DNA of 64,000 nt from Fictibacillus sp. BK138 (GTDB lineage Bacteria; Bacillota; Bacilli; Bacillales; Fictibacillaceae), in assembly GCF_004216955.1 (NCBI RefSeq), contig NZ_SGXL01000001.1, positions 1,701,413 to 1,765,412 of the forward strand. The letters run 5' to 3'. The stretch's first letter is position 1. Each line of letters begins with the position of its first letter. The translations under genes and the position numbers were made by a program. Positions 57,448 to 64,000 of the stretch are shown here, in pieces. Below the pieces are notes generated by a model. The model did no database searches, was not told the origin of the DNA, and saw nothing but the letters and a program-made list of their open reading frames with translations.

Positions 57448-59010
57448 TTATTGTGGTAATAACAATATACCGTCACCGATAGGCCGTTCACCGGTAGAAT
57501 CAGACGGAGAGCTTACCATTTTTTGATGCACTGTCATAGTAGTAGAACCTCCACCGTCAAGATTTAATGCATCAACTGCCCCTAGAGATTTAAGAAGCTG
57601 GGCACTTTCTTTAAAGTTAGCTCCTACACTATAACCAGGTTTTCTGCCATCAATCGTAACTAAAAGGATTGTTCCATCACCTTTTATTCCTGCAACTGTT
57701 CGAGGATGACGTCTTTGACCGAATTGATAAAAGAATTCTGGATTATCAGGCTGGTGAAATCCTTCTGCAGTTGAAGGAATATCAATTTTGCCGTTTTTTA
57801 GTAGCCGTGGTCCGCCATTAATAATTCCTGTCCCTTTATCAATCGAAAATTCCGAATCATTTGCAAGGACCTTTTTCTTAACTTGTACTATTTCATCAGT
57901 TGTTAAATGTTCTTTTATCCAGTCAGCGTTTTCAACTGTACCAGCTACAACTGTACTGCCAAAAGGAATCGTGCCTCCTCTGGATTCCCTAATATCAGTA
58001 ACTATTCCTTTGTTATTAATTACGGCTTCAGCACCATCTCCTGAAGGAGTTTTTATCCCAAAACGTGAGGAAAATTCAATCAGTTCACTTGGATCTGTAC
58101 AAGTGAAATCATGTTTAGGCAGATTTGTTTCATTATCTCCGATCCCGCCGCATCCTCTAATCAATCCAGGTGCTCGGTTTAGTCCGTCAATTTCTTTTTT
58201 ATCACCATCAGACGATATTAATTGAACCTTTGTACTTACAGTAGATATAGAAGCATTGTTTTCATCATTAATAATAAAACTTGAACGACCATTCACAGCT
58301 TCACTAGAAAGCTGGCCATCTACCATTGATACACCTGCAAGATCACCTTCTGTTCCATCTTTTTGCCCCATCACAAAATATCCGCCATTTATTCCGCCGA
58401 TTGCATTTGTTCTCTTAGACATACTAGTCAGTGTTTCTTTTTCAGGAATTTTATCATTTGAAATAATGGGAGAGATTTGTCCTTTAAACGTGTTAGGATC
58501 AATTTCAAGAACATTAACGGTCCAAGGCCCTGTGGTAGGTTCCCCGTCTTCCTCAGTAAAAATAACCTTAGTATCCTTATAGCCTTTTGACAGCAGTTCT
58601 TCCTTTATGATTTTAGCTTTTGACTCTTCTTGGTAAGGACCAATTCTTACTAAATATCCGAGTGGCGTATGTTCTGGATCATCTTGAGCTCTTTCGTTAA
58701 TGGTTTTTATAAAGGAAGAATAGCCTAGAGATGCTAGTTCTTCTCTCAATTTGTTCGCTTCTTCTTTTTCAGTAAGAAAATCTATGTTTACCATGTAGTC
58801 CGCTTCCTGACTTGTTTTTCCGTAAACAATACGAGAATATTTTATACCTTTTTGTAATTTTTGAGAGTTTTGATATTCAATATCTTTAAATAGTGATTGT
58901 GTATCAGCTTCTGCAGTTTTTACTATTGAGTCATTTTCTGCAAAAGATGTGATAGTAAGCATCATTAGTACTGATAGAGTTATATTTGAAGCTTTTTTTA
59001 ATTTTTTCAT
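57448..59010 (-). CDS. Secreted phosphodiester glycosidase with N-terminal SPOR-like repeat region
   Basis: 520 residues. Signal peptide about 1-25. Residues about 70-155 contain two SPOR-like half-repeats (YMVNIDFLTEKEEANKLREE and YLVRIGPYQEESKAKIIKEEL) that could bind denuded glycan strands. From about 180 the NAGPA/phosphodiester glycosidase domain follows, with GGINGGYFV, the Cys pair in LIRGCGGIG and DFTCTD, and the catalytic VDALNLDGGGSTTM near residue 480. It would cleave sugar-phosphodiester linkages in the wall or in environmental polymers. AAAGGAGG precedes the ATG. PhoP-like repeats lie upstream. Confidence 0.88.
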   Translation of the reverse strand: MKKLKKASNITLSVLMMLTITSFAENDSIVKTAEADTQSLFKDIEYQNSQKLQKGIKYSRIVYGKTSQEADYMVNIDFLTEKEEANKLREELASLGYSSFIKTINERAQDDPEHTPLGYLVRIGPYQEESKAKIIKEELLSKGYKDTKVIFTEEDGEPTTGPWTVNVLEIDPNTFKGQISPIISNDKIPEKETLTSMSKRTNAIGGINGGYFVMGQKDGTEGDLAGVSMVDGQLSSEAVNGRSSFIINDENNASISTVSTKVQLISSDGDKKEIDGLNRAPGLIRGCGGIGDNETNLPKHDFTCTDPSELIEFSSRFGIKTPSGDGAEAVINNKGIVTDIRESRGGTIPFGSTVVAGTVENADWIKEHLTTDEIVQVKKKVLANDSEFSIDKGTGIINGGPRLLKNGKIDIPSTAEGFHQPDNPEFFYQFGQRRHPRTVAGIKGDGTILLVTIDGRKPGYSVGANFKESAQLLKSLGAVDALNLDGGGSTTMTVHQKMVSSPSDSTGERPIGDGILLLPQ

Positions 59011-59042
59011 TGAATCCTCCTTTGTAAGTGTCTTCCTTACCT

Positions 59043-59092
59043 TACTAAATCGTTATTAAGATTAAGTAAATGTAGCGTTTTTAGTTTGTTAA
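59043..59092 (-). promoter_or_regulatory. PhoP-box-like direct repeats, 11-bp period
   Basis: On the minus strand TTAACA (59087-59092), TTTACT (59065-59070), TTAATA (59054-59059) and TTAGTA (59043-59048) lie at multiples of 11 bases; the expected copy at 59076-59081 is poor. The Bacillus PhoP consensus is TT(A/C/T)A(C/T)A with 11-bp spacing. The region is A/T-rich, so chance matches are possible. Confidence 0.4.
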
Positions 59093-59127
59093 AAAACAAT
59101 GACATAGCCAACATTTAAATTTAAACA

Positions 59128-59160
59128 CAAAAAAAACCACTGTTTCCCAACAGTGGTTTG
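59128..59160 (-). terminator. Terminator of the glycosylation cassette
   Basis: Minus-strand AACCACTG / CAGTGGTT with an 8-base loop, then TTTTTTTG. Confidence 0.9.
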
Positions 59161-59177
59161 GATAATTGATTTGGTTT

Positions 59178-59753
59178 TTATGACATTTTAAACCTTCTTT
59201 TTGTTCTTACAGATGCAATGACTGCGATTACTAAGCCTCCAGCAGTATCGGCAATAAGGTCAACCATCGTATCGAAATTCCCTCCGCCCTGTAAGGTCAT
59301 CGAAAAGATCTGATCCATACTGAACTCGTAGATTTCCCATACGACCCCGCCAAAAACTGAAAAGGAAAGTACGAAAAGAAATACAAGCCAATATGAAATA
59401 TCACTCCTTGCATGTTGGCGTGTCATACGTTCATAAAGTGCTATTCCGACAAATGCTAATAAAGCTCCGCTTAATAGGTGTAAAAAGGTATCCCACCAGC
59501 CAAGATGATAAAATCCTATGATGGAACCTAAATATTGTGAGGCGAAAAGAAAAGCAAAATAAGAAAGCATGATTGGCATATTAAATTTAATCTTTGTAAA
59601 AAGAATTAAACTTAATGGCACAAGACCACAGAAGATACCGCCAAAAGCAACCTGATAGCTGTGGGTTTCACCTTTTGTGAAATAGTAAAAACAAAGGTAA
59701 GCCATAAATACGGTATATGCAATACTTAATATTAAAAGGAATTTTCGTTTCAT
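59178..59753 (-). CDS. VanZ/DUF2238-like membrane protein
   Basis: 191 residues with five to six membrane segments. The motifs GWWDTFLHLLSGALLAFVGIAL (His between helices), VWEIYEFSMDQ and GNFDTMVDLIADTAGG match the family of YjdF/VanZ-like polytopic proteins. It starts 7 bases after gtrA and is last in the cassette. Molecular role unknown; the conserved His/Asp/Glu set suggests metal or lipid-phosphate handling. Confidence 0.78.
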   Translation of the reverse strand: MKRKFLLILSIAYTVFMAYLCFYYFTKGETHSYQVAFGGIFCGLVPLSLILFTKIKFNMPIMLSYFAFLFASQYLGSIIGFYHLGWWDTFLHLLSGALLAFVGIALYERMTRQHARSDISYWLVFLFVLSFSVFGGVVWEIYEFSMDQIFSMTLQGGGNFDTMVDLIADTAGGLVIAVIASVRTKRRFKMS

Positions 59754-59760
59754 AGTTAGG

Positions 59761-60189
59761 TCACCTCAACGGGTAAAAAACAAAATATTTTTGCCCCATG
59801 TAATTAGCGAAAGTATATAAACAAGCACCCAATAAAACAGATGATTCTTTATTTGTAAGAATTTGAAGGTCGAGAGCGTTTATTATTTGAGAACTCAAGC
59901 TATATGCCACAAAATAAGAAATCAGAATGACTGCCAAAAAACGGATACTGCTGACACCTACAGAAGTTTTACTTTGAAATGTGAATTTCCGATTCAAAAT
60001 ATAGCTAACAACAGCACCTGCTGCATTGCCTATAAAAGTTGAGGGCCAATAACCAGTATGAAATCCATTCAGTAGAATAAAGCTTATGGAAATTCCAATA
60101 CATGTATTTATTATTCCAACAATGACGAACTTAAAAAAGGAATTAGTTGGTTTCAGGAAGTTTTCGAAGGTTGAGATTATATGATTCAT
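59761..60189 (-). CDS. gtrA: GtrA-family membrane protein
   Basis: 142 residues, four membrane segments, with FFKFVIVGIINTCIGI near the start and IGNAAGAVVSYILNRKFTF in the middle, both GtrA signatures. GtrA-type proteins are thought to flip polyprenyl-phosphate-linked sugars. The 5' end overlaps the GtrB-type gene by 47 bases, so the pair is tightly coupled. Confidence 0.9.
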   Translation of the reverse strand: MNHIISTFENFLKPTNSFFKFVIVGIINTCIGISISFILLNGFHTGYWPSTFIGNAAGAVVSYILNRKFTFQSKTSVGVSSIRFLAVILISYFVAYSLSSQIINALDLQILTNKESSVLLGACLYTFANYMGQKYFVFYPLR

Positions 60190-61180
60190 CTTTAACTCTC
60201 TGTGTATTTTTTAAAGGAAGCGGTTTTGAAAGATGATTTGGATCAGTTTCAACGATATACTTTGGTCGCCTCTTGGATTCTTTATAGATTTTACCGATAT
60301 ATTCGCCAATTAATCCGATCCCAATAAGCTGAAGCCCTCCGATCAGCCAAATGGATGTAATTAGGGATGTCCAACCTGTTTCGGTATTTCCGATAAACTT
60401 TAAGGCTAAGAAATAGACGCCAAACAATAAGCTTACAAAAAAAGAAATCAACCCTGTCAGGAGGACAAAACGAATAGGAGTTACAGAAAATGAAGTAATG
60501 CCATCAAAAGCAAAATAAAGCATCTTTTTGAGAGGATACTTTGTTTCTCCAGCCAGTCTTTCCTTACGTTCATAATAGACGGAAGAAGACTTAAAACCGA
60601 TAAGTGGTACAATCCCTCTTAAGAACATATTTACTTCCTCAAACTTTTCCAATTCAATTAAAGCTCTTTTACTCATCAGTCGAAAATCTGCATGGTTATA
60701 AACTAGATTTACACCCATCCTGTTCATGAACTTATAAAAGAATTCAGCTGTATTCCTTTTAAAAAATGTATCGCAGTCTCTCTTTTTTCTAACGCCATAG
60801 ACAATATCACAGCCTTTATTAAATTGCTCAATAAATTGAGGGATTACTGAGACATCATCTTGCAGATCTGCATCGATAGATAAAACACAGTCTGAACTTT
60901 CCTTTGCTGTAAAAAGTCCAGCAAGCAATGCGTTTTGATGTCCTACATTTCCTGCAAGCTTTAAACCCTTAACATTTCCGTTTCTTAAACTTTCTTTATG
61001 AATAATGGCCCATGTTTGATCCTTGCTGCCATCATCTACAAATAATAGCTTGCTATCATCAGATATCAGTTCCTCAGATATCATTCTTTTAAGCAGAATA
61101 TCAAGGGCATCTATCGTAATCGGCAATACTTCTTCCTCGTTGTAGCAAGGAACAACAATTGTTAAAGCGGGCTGTTTCAT
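60143..61180 (-). CDS. ykoT: GtrB/YkoT-like polyprenyl-phosphate glycosyltransferase
   Basis: About 345 residues. The GT2 catalytic domain shows LTIVVPCYNEEEVLP at the N-terminus, FVDDGSKDQTW, and SIDADLQDD with the metal-binding DxD near 95. Two C-terminal membrane helices (about 235-260 and 270-300) end with GEYIGKIYKESKRRPKYIV. It would transfer a sugar onto undecaprenyl phosphate. ATG at 61180 follows AGGAGG. It lies 19 bases after the YkoS-like gene, as in B. subtilis ykoS-ykoT. Confidence 0.92.
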   Translation of the reverse strand: MKQPALTIVVPCYNEEEVLPITIDALDILLKRMISEELISDDSKLLFVDDGSKDQTWAIIHKESLRNGNVKGLKLAGNVGHQNALLAGLFTAKESSDCVLSIDADLQDDVSVIPQFIEQFNKGCDIVYGVRKKRDCDTFFKRNTAEFFYKFMNRMGVNLVYNHADFRLMSKRALIELEKFEEVNMFLRGIVPLIGFKSSSVYYERKERLAGETKYPLKKMLYFAFDGITSFSVTPIRFVLLTGLISFFVSLLFGVYFLALKFIGNTETGWTSLITSIWLIGGLQLIGIGLIGEYIGKIYKESKRRPKYIVETDPNHLSKPLPLKNTQRVKDESYNLNLRKLPETN

Positions 61181-61199
61181 GTAAGTACCTCCTGGCTGA

Positions 61200-62876
61200 T
61201 TACATTGCTTTATATAAATAGATTTTCCATGCGGCCGTATCGGATTCAAAAACATCCTCTAACTCCAGCTTTATTTCAGCAGCATTCTCTATAGGAAGGG
61301 CAGAAAAAATATATTCCCCGCCAAGCTCCTTAAAAGGTCCCATATTTAACTCAACGTTCTTTAGCGTTTTACTGGAATTCTTTTTGAACATATAATGCTT
61401 TCCTAGCTGATCTGTAAATATGTAACAGCGTCCTCCCCACTCATCATAGTAGGTACGCAGCCGTTTGTTTTTTGCTAATTCTTTATCCATTATTTCCCGA
61501 AAAGCGTATTTGTATGTTAATGGATAGAAATTGTTATAGGTATCCAAAGTGTAGAATCCGTTGTATTGTGCGATGGCTGGATGTATGCCGATACTTGCGA
61601 CCCTGTAGCTATCGAGTGGACGGTTAATATACTTTTCAATGTCTTGGAAGAGTTCTTCTGCATAAAATTCTTTTACCGTAGGTTTTTTACGATAAATCAA
61701 CTCGTCGTTAAATAAACATAACAAGACAATCTGTCCTAAGATAAAATACGGAATTGTATACTTAAGTGCTTTATGGTCCCAAATAATTTTAAGACCTAAA
61801 GCAAAGCCCATATAGATCACTAAAGGACGTAAAAAGTGAAACCTCGCGAAATTAAATGTATCCATAAAGTGAAATCTTTCGGTTAACGGAAGCCAGCCTT
61901 TATAGAACCAAAACGCATACCATGCAGATAGTGCAAAATTTAGTACTAAGAGGAAAACGAAGACTTTTTCTTTCTGCCAAAGCTTTTTCCAAATGACAAC
62001 TATGAAAGCTAGTATGGTAACCAGCAAAACAAACAAACCATGAACAGTCATTACATGAGTATGTCCAAGTACAAAGTTCTTAAATGTAAGCCTGGTGACC
62101 CACCAAAAAGGCAATCTTGCATGAAAATACTCGTCTCTTGTATTCGGGTCATCGTCATAAATAAACGAGTACACTAATCGATATTCGACTAACATAAAAA
62201 TGGAAGTCATAAACAAAATCGAAAGAAAGAACGGCCAGTTCCAGGCTTTTTTACGCAGTACATCCGAAATCCAAAAAATACCCATGGCAAATAAAAAGAA
62301 GAAAAAACCTAAAACAAAACTCGAATAAAATGGCAAAAGACCAAGGACTAAGTAGTTCTTCCACCCTTTTTCACCTTTCCGAATATTTAAGAAAGCCCAT
62401 AATGCTAATGGCATGCCAAGAGTACTCAACATCCCGGATGGCCAAAATGGAGTGAGAGCAAAAGCAAGAGCAGCTCCAATGGTGATCAATGTATACTTTT
62501 TCTCATGCAAGAAGTGTTTTTTAAATAATAAATACATGCCTAAAAAGGCAAAAAACCTCGTTATGCTTTGACTGATCGCATAAGCAATCATTGTCGGAAA
62601 TATTGCGTGAAGCCAGACGATGCCGCTAAACTCTGTTCCGAGTGCATTCCTGGGAAGTCCATTAATGATCTGAGGAATTGTTGAATTTACCCCGCCAAAC
62701 ATATGCCCGCTTTCCTTTAAAACTTTATACCAGGCAAGGTTTGAATCAAGGTTATCATGTACACGAATATGTGCATTTTCTCCTAAAATGAATAAAGGAG
62801 ATAAATAGAGAAGAATGATTGAGAGCGCAATGTACAGCAGCTTTTGTTCATTTGAAGCAATATTTTTAAACGCCAT
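61200..62876 (-). CDS. ykoS: YkoS-like polytopic membrane protein (DUF6044), probable lipid-sugar-dependent glycosyltransferase
   Basis: 558 residues with about 12 membrane segments followed by a soluble C-terminal region of about 160 residues (from KPTVKEFYAEELFQDIEKYI). An early loop contains HDNLDSNLAWYK, comparable to the Asp-containing first loop of GT-C enzymes such as YfhO and ArnT. Similar to B. subtilis YkoS. With YkoT and GtrA it may transfer a lipid-carried sugar onto a surface polymer; this is inference from architecture and context. Confidence 0.82.
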   Translation of the reverse strand: MAFKNIASNEQKLLYIALSIILLYLSPLFILGENAHIRVHDNLDSNLAWYKVLKESGHMFGGVNSTIPQIINGLPRNALGTEFSGIVWLHAIFPTMIAYAISQSITRFFAFLGMYLLFKKHFLHEKKYTLITIGAALAFALTPFWPSGMLSTLGMPLALWAFLNIRKGEKGWKNYLVLGLLPFYSSFVLGFFFFLFAMGIFWISDVLRKKAWNWPFFLSILFMTSIFMLVEYRLVYSFIYDDDPNTRDEYFHARLPFWWVTRLTFKNFVLGHTHVMTVHGLFVLLVTILAFIVVIWKKLWQKEKVFVFLLVLNFALSAWYAFWFYKGWLPLTERFHFMDTFNFARFHFLRPLVIYMGFALGLKIIWDHKALKYTIPYFILGQIVLLCLFNDELIYRKKPTVKEFYAEELFQDIEKYINRPLDSYRVASIGIHPAIAQYNGFYTLDTYNNFYPLTYKYAFREIMDKELAKNKRLRTYYDEWGGRCYIFTDQLGKHYMFKKNSSKTLKNVELNMGPFKELGGEYIFSALPIENAAEIKLELEDVFESDTAAWKIYLYKAM

Positions 62877-62954
62877 AAGGACACCCCATCACTAAAATAG
62901 AGTCGTATTCAGGTTTAACATAAAAAAAATATTGTATACCCTATATGTACTCAA

Positions 62955-62981
62955 TAAAAAAAGACACTTAAATAAGTGCCC
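62955..62981 (-). terminator. Terminator of galT
   Basis: Minus-strand GGCACTT / AAGTGTC with a 4-base loop (one G-U pair) followed by seven T. Confidence 0.8.
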
Positions 62982-63003
62982 GGAATTGAATGATCGTAAT
63001 AGA

Positions 63004-63990
63004 TTAATTATTTTTAATTCCGCCATTTTCCCAAAATACTTGAATGGCTTTTCTAAGTAAAACAGCGTTGTCTTCTGCTCTTGTTGGGAGAGCTACTGCC
63101 CATCCTGCCGTTTCAGAAGCAGCATTTAGTTTTAATTTTTCCTTTGTTTGCATTGGGGAATAAAACTCTATGTGAAATCGATAATAGCTTTCAACATTTT
63201 CTGAGTTGCTCGGTCTTCCGTGTATGCCCATCATAAATGGAAACGTACAATTAAATAAGTGATCCATGCCACCTATTACTTCTTGAAGAATATCCCCTAA
63301 AGCGTTCTTTTCCTCTTCGGTAAAATCCGTTAAAGCTGTTTTATTCTCCTTACTTACAATAAAAAGACCAAAAGGAGTATCAGTAAAAAAAGGAATAAAT
63401 GCAATAAAATAATCATTCTCTAAAACTACTCTTTGGCCAAATCGTTTCTCTTCTTTAATCATGTCATCAAACATGTTTCTTCCAGTCTTTTGTAAGTACT
63501 TCTTACAGTTATCTAATTCGATCTTCACTTTTTGAGGAATAAATGGATAGGCATAAACTTGACCGTGGGGATGTGTAATGGTTACTCCTACTTCTTCTCC
63601 TCTATTCTCAAAAATCATTACGTATTGGTGCTTTTCATCCTTATCCAATTTGTTAAAAGTTTCAGTCCAAAGATCGATCACCCGCTTCATCTGTGATCTT
63701 GTAAGATCGGGGAGCGTAGCATGATGGTCTGAAGAATAAAGTATAACCTCACACCTTCCCGCAGCTTCTCTTGTCTGATACAAGTTTCCTCCTACATCGT
63801 CAGGTTCTGAAGGTTCTGCTCTTAGTACAGGATAATCATTTTGGAAAACATGAACATCATAGTCTTCAGGAACTTTTCCAGACCCTGGACAAAAGGGACA
63901 ATGGTCTTTTGGTAAATAAGGTCTGAATTGTCTCTTTGCGGATACCATTATCCAGCTGTCCAAAAGCGGATTGTAACGCAGTTCAGCCAT
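63004..63990 (-). CDS. galT: Galactose-1-phosphate uridylyltransferase (class I)
   Basis: About 328 residues visible, complete from MAELRYNPLLDSWIMVSAKR. Zinc ligands CPFC are at 31-34, and the catalytic His lies in THPHGQVYAYP near residue 160. Transfers UMP between UDP-glucose and galactose-1-phosphate. The ATG at 63990 follows GGTGA by 5 bases; a GTG three codons earlier is inside that site and the window ends there, so the upstream context is unknown. It could supply UDP-galactose to the neighbouring sugar-transfer cassette. Confidence 0.93.
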   Translation of the reverse strand: MAELRYNPLLDSWIMVSAKRQFRPYLPKDHCPFCPGSGKVPEDYDVHVFQNDYPVLRAEPSEPDDVGGNLYQTREAAGRCEVILYSSDHHATLPDLTRSQMKRVIDLWTETFNKLDKDEKHQYVMIFENRGEEVGVTITHPHGQVYAYPFIPQKVKIELDNCKKYLQKTGRNMFDDMIKEEKRFGQRVVLENDYFIAFIPFFTDTPFGLFIVSKENKTALTDFTEEEKNALGDILQEVIGGMDHLFNCTFPFMMGIHGRPSNSENVESYYRFHIEFYSPMQTKEKLKLNAASETAGWAVALPTRAEDNAVLLRKAIQVFWENGGIKNN

Positions 63991-64000
63991 TCGAGTCACC

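Overview
The window reads as a chromosome segment of a low-GC, spore-forming member of the Bacillaceae (Bacillus or Fictibacillus-like; genus not proven). The basis is S-box (SAM-I) and purine riboswitches with Rho-independent terminators, AGGAGG ribosome sites, homologues of B. subtilis YitJ, YezD, YlnD/E/F, YeeI, YkoS/YkoT and the CgeB/YkvP spore-glycosyltransferase family, a SqhC-type triterpene cyclase, and a consensus Bacillus LexA box. No rRNA, tRNA, phage, complete IS element or CRISPR array was found.

Layout. 1-5.0 kb: 3' end of mqo, a squalene-hopene/sporulenol cyclase, msrA, a DUF421 membrane protein, a 57-aa ribbon-helix-helix protein and a LysE exporter, then a LysR regulator. 6.2-21.4 kb is a sulfur and methionine block: metY (S-box), a TauE/SafE transporter with its own attenuator-like leader, an S-box-led sulfate assimilation operon (yezD, cysH, sat, cysC, ferredoxin-type sulfite reductase, DUF3906 protein, sumT, sirB, sirC) and an S-box-led yitJ-metH pair. 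Together they carry sulfate to sulfide, make the siroheme needed by the sulfite reductase, fix sulfide into homocysteine and methylate it with a B12-dependent synthase. No sulfate permease lies in the operon. A YeeE/YedE thiosulfate-type transporter follows at 22.4 kb.

23.7-25.8 kb is the most accessory-looking part: an orphan gene bracketed by nine copies of a 19-bp intergenic repeat, and a frame-disrupted HTH/LAGLIDADG-type gene under a LexA box. 25.9-32.5 kb: a secreted cyclic nucleotidase, an HxlR regulator divergent from a GNAT acetyltransferase, a CgeB-like glycosyltransferase with a LysM tail, and a YVPTGDY-repeat protein followed 14 bp later by a TPR-containing glycosyltransferase. 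32.6-34.8 kb: xpt-pbuX under a guanine-type riboswitch. 34.8-37.5 kb: a GDSL lipase, then a class D sortase next to its likely LPKTA acidic substrate. 37.7-38.9 kb: a BdbD/BdbC-like thiol oxidase pair. 39.1 kb: yeeI.

40-45.4 kb: a tripartite tricarboxylate transporter (tctCBA) with a two-component system and a CcpA cre-like site. 45.6-56.4 kb: speD, a nucleotidyltransferase, a very large DUF2157 membrane protein, an acyltransferase, a carboxylate-type transporter, a P-loop kinase, AlaX and a MerR/TipAS regulator. 56.5-64 kb: two secreted proteins including a SPOR-phosphodiester glycosidase behind PhoP-like repeats, a YkoS-YkoT-GtrA-VanZ-like glycosylation cassette, and galT.

The most unusual signals are three different families of short direct repeats. 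Two sit with a 20-21 bp period between convergent genes, and the third surrounds an orphan gene. Next come the YVPTGDY-protein/glycosyltransferase pair and the SOS-controlled broken gene. Functions come from recognising motifs and families by eye; no database search was possible.
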